DNA from: Hyphomicrobiaceae bacterium
GTDB lineage: Bacteria > Pseudomonadota > Alphaproteobacteria > Rhizobiales > Hyphomicrobiaceae
Assembly (NCBI GenBank): GCA_024281145.1
Contig: JAMXLN010000321.1
Span: forward strand, 1-46,791
DNA length: 46,791 nt
Direction of reading: 5' to 3'
Shown here: one piece after another, positions 42,697-46,791 of the stretch
How the letters are laid out: each line of letters starts with the position of its first letter
Numbering within the stretch: position 1 is the first letter of the stretch
Made by a program: the position numbers and the translations under genes
Notes under the pieces: generated by a model
Told to the model about the DNA's origin: nothing
Databases searched by the model: none
Seen by the model: the letters and a program-made list of their open reading frames with translations, nothing else

Positions 42697-43376
42697 TCCC
42701 AGAGGGATCTAATCTTAAAGGGAGCGGAAGTCAGCGTCGCTCAAGGCTGGCGCGGGCTTCCGGTCCCGTGGGTTCGGCAGAGTACGGAACGTCTCTTCCC
42801 TGGATAGACGTCTGCCGTGACCAAGTCTCTGCCATGATCAAGTCCAGGGCTGGTGAGGTACCGGAAGCGATGGCCGACCATTTTTTTTTGTCGCGCCGCC
42901 AATGCCTTCAGCTCGCGGTCCGGCGTTTAGAGATCAACCCGCTTCACAGGGGCAGCAAGCGCCAGCTGGAGCTGCGTGTGCCTCGTTTCCATTGCTGGAG
43001 ATCTAAACGCCGCGCCTCCGTAAGGCGTCGCAGCTTCGCACGATCGCCGTGACGTTGTCGCGCGTAGATGGGCCCGAATGAGCGCGTGAGAATCGAGCGA
43101 CGCCGGCATGTCGCGGCGTGAGATCCTGTGCTCGATCAAGCGCCACGCTTTTGTTCGGGAACTGCCGCCGGTGGGCTTCCGCGCCACCGCCCCGACGAAA
43201 TTGCCCGTTGCTACGTCCCGTCGCGCCGATCACTGCCGCTAGAATGACGCCTCACATGTTCGGCATGGGTGTGCTACTCCCGGTTGCGGAATTGGGCAAT
43301 CAAGCCCCAGGTCAGTATCGAAACCCCCAGAGACCTAGATAACATGGGCACACCGTTGGAAATCGCGAGGTCCTCA
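42681..43376. other. Right island flank without a clear gene
   Basis: About 700 bp. I see no intact gene. It holds nine Ts at about 42882-42890 after a weak 4-bp hairpin, and it ends with the LivG-tail remnant just before livF. Confidence 0.5.
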
Positions 43377-43389
43377 ATGCCTACCTCGG
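43362..43389 (+). repeat. Right direct repeat: LivG tail remnant overlapping the livF start
   Basis: A 28-bp copy of the sequence at 33492-33519 (26/28 identical). In the LivG frame it reads REVLNAYLGA and then a TGA stop, i.e. a LivG-like C-terminus whose body is missing. It contains the livF ATG (43377-43379). Confidence 0.85.
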
Positions 43390-44150
43390 CGCGTGAACCC
43401 CTGCTCGAGATCAGCGACCTCGCTGCCGGCTACGGTAAAATCGGCGTGCTCAACGGCATCGACCTGACGGTTGGAGCGGGTGAGGTGGTGGCCCTGCTTG
43501 GGCCTAACGGTGCGGGCAAGACGACCCTGCTCCGAGCCATCTCCGGCCTGCTCCCCTGGTCGGGGCGCGTTCGCTTCGCCGGTAAGGAGCTGGCCGGGGC
43601 CAATCCGCGCGACACGGTGCGGGCTGGGCTCGTGCACGTCATCGAGGGGCACCGCGTCTTCACGCAGCTTACGGTCTTCGACAATTTGCTGCTGGCCGGC
43701 TACGGGTTGCCGCGTCGACGGCTCATGCCTCAAGTGGAGGAGGCGCTCGCCTTCTTTCCGGAGATCGCCGCCAAGCGCAACGACGGGGCGGTGACGCTGT
43801 CGGGCGGCCAGCAGCAGATGCTGGCTGTCGCACAGGGCCTGGTGCGCCGTCCGCGCCTCTTGATGCTCGATGAGCCATCGGCTGGGCTCTCGCCCGTGCT
43901 CGTGGACCGCGTCCTCGCGGCCGCCGGACAACTGCGCGATGCCGGAACAGCCGTGTTGTTGGTGGAGCAGCTGATCGAGAAGGCGCTCCTCCTCGCCGAT
44001 AGGGTCTACGCCTTGGCGCGCGGCTCGATCGTGCTGGAGGCTGCTGGCAACGAGCCCGACCTGCCGAACCGGCTGGAGCGGGCGTACTTTGGTCAGGTCC
44101 TGACGGGTGAAGCCTCGCCAAAGGCTCGGCCAGCCGTGCCTCCCACCTGA
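43377..44150 (+). CDS. livF: Branched-chain amino acid ABC transporter ATPase, LivF type
   Basis: 257 residues from ATG 43377; the frame is open upstream, but this ATG sits at the classical livG/livF overlap. Walker A is GPNGAGKTT, the signature LSGGQQQMLAVAQGL and Walker B LLMLDEPSAGLSP; VIEGHRVFTQLTVFDNLLLAGYG is a LivF-specific stretch. It is the second ATPase of the transporter whose binding protein, LivH and LivM-LivG fusion end at 33526. In the present order it cannot share a short transcript with them, so it needs read-through or its own promoter, which I cannot identify. Confidence 0.94.
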   Translation: MPTSAREPLLEISDLAAGYGKIGVLNGIDLTVGAGEVVALLGPNGAGKTTLLRAISGLLPWSGRVRFAGKELAGANPRDTVRAGLVHVIEGHRVFTQLTVFDNLLLAGYGLPRRRLMPQVEEALAFFPEIAAKRNDGAVTLSGGQQQMLAVAQGLVRRPRLLMLDEPSAGLSPVLVDRVLAAAGQLRDAGTAVLLVEQLIEKALLLADRVYALARGSIVLEAAGNEPDLPNRLERAYFGQVLTGEASPKARPAVPPT

Positions 44151-44267
44151 GGCGGCGCGCAGAGCCTTCATCTCCACCAACACAAGTGTTTGCGGTATCC
44201 TGGACTGCGGTGCCCTGCTAGGAGTTGTGCGCACCCCGCTCGCCCATCTCAACAGCGCACCGCCATC

Positions 44268-45422
44268 ATGGCCGTCCCCGATAAAGCGCAGCAGAACACG
44301 ACGCGGCCCGAGTGGACCCGAGCGCGGCGCATCGTCGTCAAGATCGGTTCCAGCCTGCTCGTCGACCGGACGAGCGGCGAGCTCAAATCCGCGTGGCTTG
44401 CCACCCTCGCTGACGATATCGCGGGGTTGGTGGGAACCGGCCGGCAAGTGATTGTGGTCTCCTCGGGCGCGATCGCGCTTGGCCGACATGTGCTGGGCTT
44501 CGCCAGAGGCGCGCTCGAGCTTGAGAGGTCGCAGGCCGCTGCCGCCGTCGGGCAGATTTCGTTGGCCGGCGCTTACCAGGCTGTGTTTAAGGCGCGCGGG
44601 CTCGCCGCTGCCCAGATCCTTCTGACACTGGGCGACACGGAGGAGCGACGCCGCTACCTCAATGCGCGCCAGACCATCGACACTTTGCTCAGCGAACGCG
44701 CCGTGCCGGTCGTCAACGAGAACGACACGGTCGCCACCGCCGAGATTCGCTACGGCGACAACGATCGCCTGTCCGCCCGTGTCGCCAGCATGATGAGCGC
44801 CGACTGCCTGGTATTGTTGTCGGACGTCAACGGTCTCTACACCGCCCCACCCGGCAGCGGCAGCGGCGCCCGGCTCATTCCCGAGATACGCCAAATCACC
44901 CCCGACATCGAGGCCATGGCCGGTGGCACCGCCAATGAGCTTGCGCGCGGCGGCATGGTGACCAAGATCGAGGCGGGCAAGATCGCGCTGGCTTCGGGCA
45001 CGCACATGGTGATCACCGCGGGCACTGTTGAGCATCCGCTGCGCAGGCTGGAAGAGGGTGGACCGTGCACCTGGTTGCTGGCGCCGTCCGATCCGGTGAC
45101 GGCTCGCAAGCGCTGGATCGCCGGTCAGCTCGAGCCCAAGGGCTTTGTGGCGATCGACGCGGGCGCCGAGCGCGCATTGTTCTCGGGAAAGAGCCTCCTG
45201 CCCGCCGGCGTGATGCGCGTTGGGGGGGCCTTCGAGCGGGGCGACGCGGTGGTCATTCGCGCCACCGACGGCCGCGAGCTCGGCCGCGGCCTCATCGCCT
45301 ATGCACGCGAGGACGCCGAGCTCATCATTGGCAAGAGGACGAGCGAGATCGCCGCCATCCTGGGCTTTGCCGGCCGCGCTGCTTTGGTCCATCGCGACGA
45401 TATGGTCTTGAGCCGGGGCTGA
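44268..45422 (+). CDS. proB: Glutamate 5-kinase
   Basis: 384 residues from ATG 44268; the ribosome-binding site is poor. The amino acid kinase domain shows [61 protein letters not shown] and [11 protein letters not shown]-like [17 protein letters not shown]-terminal PUA domain (about 280-375) completes the long form. It phosphorylates glutamate as the first step of proline synthesis and is normally feedback-inhibited by proline. In many relatives obg precedes proB; here livF does. proA follows 65 bp later. Confidence 0.97.
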   Translation: MAVPDKAQQNTTRPEWTRARRIVVKIGSSLLVDRTSGELKSAWLATLADDIAGLVGTGRQVIVVSSGAIALGRHVLGFARGALELERSQAAAAVGQISLAGAYQAVFKARGLAAAQILLTLGDTEERRRYLNARQTIDTLLSERAVPVVNENDTVATAEIRYGDNDRLSARVASMMSADCLVLLSDVNGLYTAPPGSGSGARLIPEIRQITPDIEAMAGGTANELARGGMVTKIEAGKIALASGTHMVITAGTVEHPLRRLEEGGPCTWLLAPSDPVTARKRWIAGQLEPKGFVAIDAGAERALFSGKSLLPAGVMRVGGAFERGDAVVIRATDGRELGRGLIAYAREDAELIIGKRTSEIAAILGFAGRAALVHRDDMVLSRG

Positions 45423-45487
45423 ACGCGGCTTAAAGAACCCCAGGCGCCGAGCTTGGTAACGACCGGCGGTCCACCGGAACACGTGAA

Positions 45488-46791
45488 ATGCAGATGGTGA
45501 GAACGGCAGCCAAAACTGCGCGCGCGCGCGCCGCGGGCGCAGCTGTTGCGAAGTCCAAGCCCGGGGCTGGCGCGCGGCCCGAGGCCGTCGGCAACGTGCA
45601 GCAGGCGATGGCCGTGCTTGGCGCGCGGGCGCGCGAGGCCGCCCGTGAGCTTGCGCTCGCCTCCGCCGAGGCCAAGAACGGGGCGCTGCGGGCGGCGGCA
45701 GGGGAGATGCGCGCGCAGACAGCGGCGATCCTGGAAGCCAATGCGCGCGACCTGCAGTCGGCGCGGGAAGGTGCCGTCACGGCCGCGTTCCTCGACCGGC
45801 TCGCGCTCGATCCCAGACGCGTTGAGGCCATGGCCACAGGGCTTGAGGAAGTGGCAGCACTGCCCGATCCCATCGGCGCTCAGATTGCGCGTTGGACACG
45901 GCCGAACGGCCTCATCATCGCGCGCGTGCGCGTGCCGCTTGGCGTCATCGGCATCATCTACGAGAGCCGGCCCAACGTGACCGCGGACGCCGGTGCGCTC
46001 GCCCTCAAGGCCGGCAATGCGGCGATCTTGCGGGGCGGCTCGGAGAGCCACAATTCGAGCCGGATCATCCAAGCCTGCCTCGCGCGCGGACTGCGCTTTG
46101 TGGGTTTGCCCGACGCGGCCGTGCAACTGGTGCCGACCACCGATCGCGAGGCCGTCGGTCTCATGCTTAGGGGGCTCGACGGGGCCATCGATGTGATCGT
46201 TCCGCGTGGGGGCAAGAGCCTGGTGGCACGCGTACAGGAGGAGGCGCGCGTGCCGGTGTTTGCCCACCTTGAGGGCATCTGCCACACGTACGTGGACAAG
46301 AGCGCCGATCTTGCGATGGCCAAGGCCATTGTGGTCAACGGCAAGATGCGACGGACCGGCGTGTGCGGCGCCACCGAGACGCTGCTGGTCGATGCCAATG
46401 CGCCCGCCGGCCACCTGTCGGCGCTGGTCGCAGCCCTGATCGAAGCCGGGTGCGAAGTGCGCGGCGATGCCGCCGCGCGCAAGGCCGATGGCAGGGTCAG
46501 GCGCGCCACCGAGCAGGACTGGTCCACCGAATATCTGGATGCCATCATTTCGGTGCGGACGGTGGATGGGGTTGAGGCCGCGCTGGCGCACATTCGCAAG
46601 TATGGCTCCCAGCACACCGATTGCATCGTCACCGAGAACCAGGAGGTGGCTGAGCGCTTTCTGACTGGGCTCGACAGCGCCATCGTGCTGCACAATGCCT
46701 CGACCCAGTTCGCCGATGGCGGCAAGTTTGGCATGGGCGCCGAGATCGGCATCGCCACCGGCCGGCTGCACGCGCGCGGACCCGTGGGCGT
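45488..46791 (+). CDS. proA: Gamma-glutamyl phosphate reductase (3' end outside window)
   Basis: 434 codons from ATG 45488 are visible; the end of the gene is cut by the window, probably by 10-20 residues. [35 protein letters not shown] and the catalytic Cys in [13 protein letters not shown] identify ProA, which reduces glutamyl phosphate to glutamate-5-semialdehyde with [25 protein letters not shown] is the usual C-terminal block. The N-terminus is about 30 residues longer than usual and Ala/Arg/Lys-rich ([24 protein letters not shown]); a later start such as ATG 45608 is possible. Confidence 0.95.
   Translation, partial: MQMVRTAAKTARARAAGAAVAKSKPGAGARPEAVGNVQQAMAVLGARAREAARELALASAEAKNGALRAAAGEMRAQTAAILEANARDLQSAREGAVTAAFLDRLALDPRRVEAMATGLEEVAALPDPIGAQIARWTRPNGLIIARVRVPLGVIGIIYESRPNVTADAGALALKAGNAAILRGGSESHNSSRIIQACLARGLRFVGLPDAAVQLVPTTDREAVGLMLRGLDGAIDVIVPRGGKSLVARVQEEARVPVFAHLEGICHTYVDKSADLAMAKAIVVNGKMRRTGVCGATETLLVDANAPAGHLSALVAALIEAGCEVRGDAAARKADGRVRRATEQDWSTEYLDAIISVRTVDGVEAALAHIRKYGSQHTDCIVTENQEVAERFLTGLDSAIVLHNASTQFADGGKFGMGAEIGIATGRLHARGPVG

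Larger units (their letters stand above)
33520..43361. mobile_element. Putative inserted island between livMG and livF
   Basis: About 9.8 kb of DNA lies between the livM-livG fusion gene and livF, which are normally adjacent. It is bounded by the direct repeats at 33492-33519 and 43362-43389. By eye its coding density is lower and its third codon positions less GC-rich than the flanks. It carries a DUF1656-HlyD-FUSC efflux set, lutABC and three small stress-type genes. No integrase or transposase was found, so the mechanism of entry is open. Confidence 0.5.

Noticed and set aside
42786-42812. GGAAC followed by CGTC in the right island flank
   Set aside because: The spacing is 18 bp, the second box is CGTC, and no gene follows.
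43003-43233. Minus-strand frame containing TRDNVTAIV, reminiscent of a PP2C phosphatase motif
   Set aside because: No other PP2C motif is visible in any frame, so it is probably chance.
33520-43361. Integrase or transposase gene in the putative island
   Set aside because: I looked through the open frames of both flanks and found none with recognisable motifs.

Overview
The window is high-GC bacterial DNA from an alphaproteobacterium, probably of the order Hyphomicrobiales. The pointers are a DUF1674 (SDHAF4-like) protein, an HWE-family histidine kinase, sigma-EcfG-type promoters, a YqaA/DsbB-like pair, and the general gene style. The genus is not determinable from the sequence alone. No rRNA, tRNA, CRISPR array or recognisable transposase/integrase was found.

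Layout. 1-4.6 kb: the 5' end of a zinc alcohol dehydrogenase, an HxH metallopeptidase-like protein, a cyclase-family hydrolase, an alpha/beta hydrolase and a GFA-fold protein. 5.0-6.3 kb: pcaHG, protocatechuate 3,4-dioxygenase. 6.7-12.4 kb: a saccharopine-dehydrogenase-like/DUF4166 pair, then on the minus strand mepA, a DsbB-like protein, YqaA, rnhB and a PA0069-family radical SAM protein with a highly repetitive upstream region. 13-18.5 kb: two rSAM/selenodomain-associated transferases (TIGR04283 and TIGR04282 types) around a Tat-exported metallo-beta-lactamase-fold protein, a 43-aa exported protein, an extensin-like protein, DUF1674, htpX and a GYD protein. 18.5-25.3 kb: a divergent catabolic-looking cluster (molybdopterin oxidoreductase and amidase on minus; NicC-like monooxygenase and PuuE-like deacetylase on plus; an AhpD-like protein). 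25.8-29.1 kb: an HWE kinase and a ThDP enzyme.

29.7-44.2 kb is the most notable part. A branched-chain-amino-acid-type ABC transporter operon (substrate-binding protein, livH, a LivM-LivG fusion) is separated from its likely last gene, livF, by about 9.9 kb. The two junctions carry a near-identical 28-bp direct repeat (26/28) that lies in the end of livG and overlaps the start of livF. The right junction still encodes a LivG-like C-terminal tail overlapping the livF ATG. The insert holds a DUF1656-HlyD...FUSC efflux set split by lutABC (L-lactate oxidation), low-density flanks, and three small stress-type genes. One of these has a consensus GGAAC-N17-CGTT (sigma-EcfG) promoter and its divergent neighbour a one-mismatch version.

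44.3-46.8 kb: proB and most of proA (proline biosynthesis), immediately downstream of livF. Short tandem duplications are unusually common in the intergenic DNA, and two of them span stop codons.
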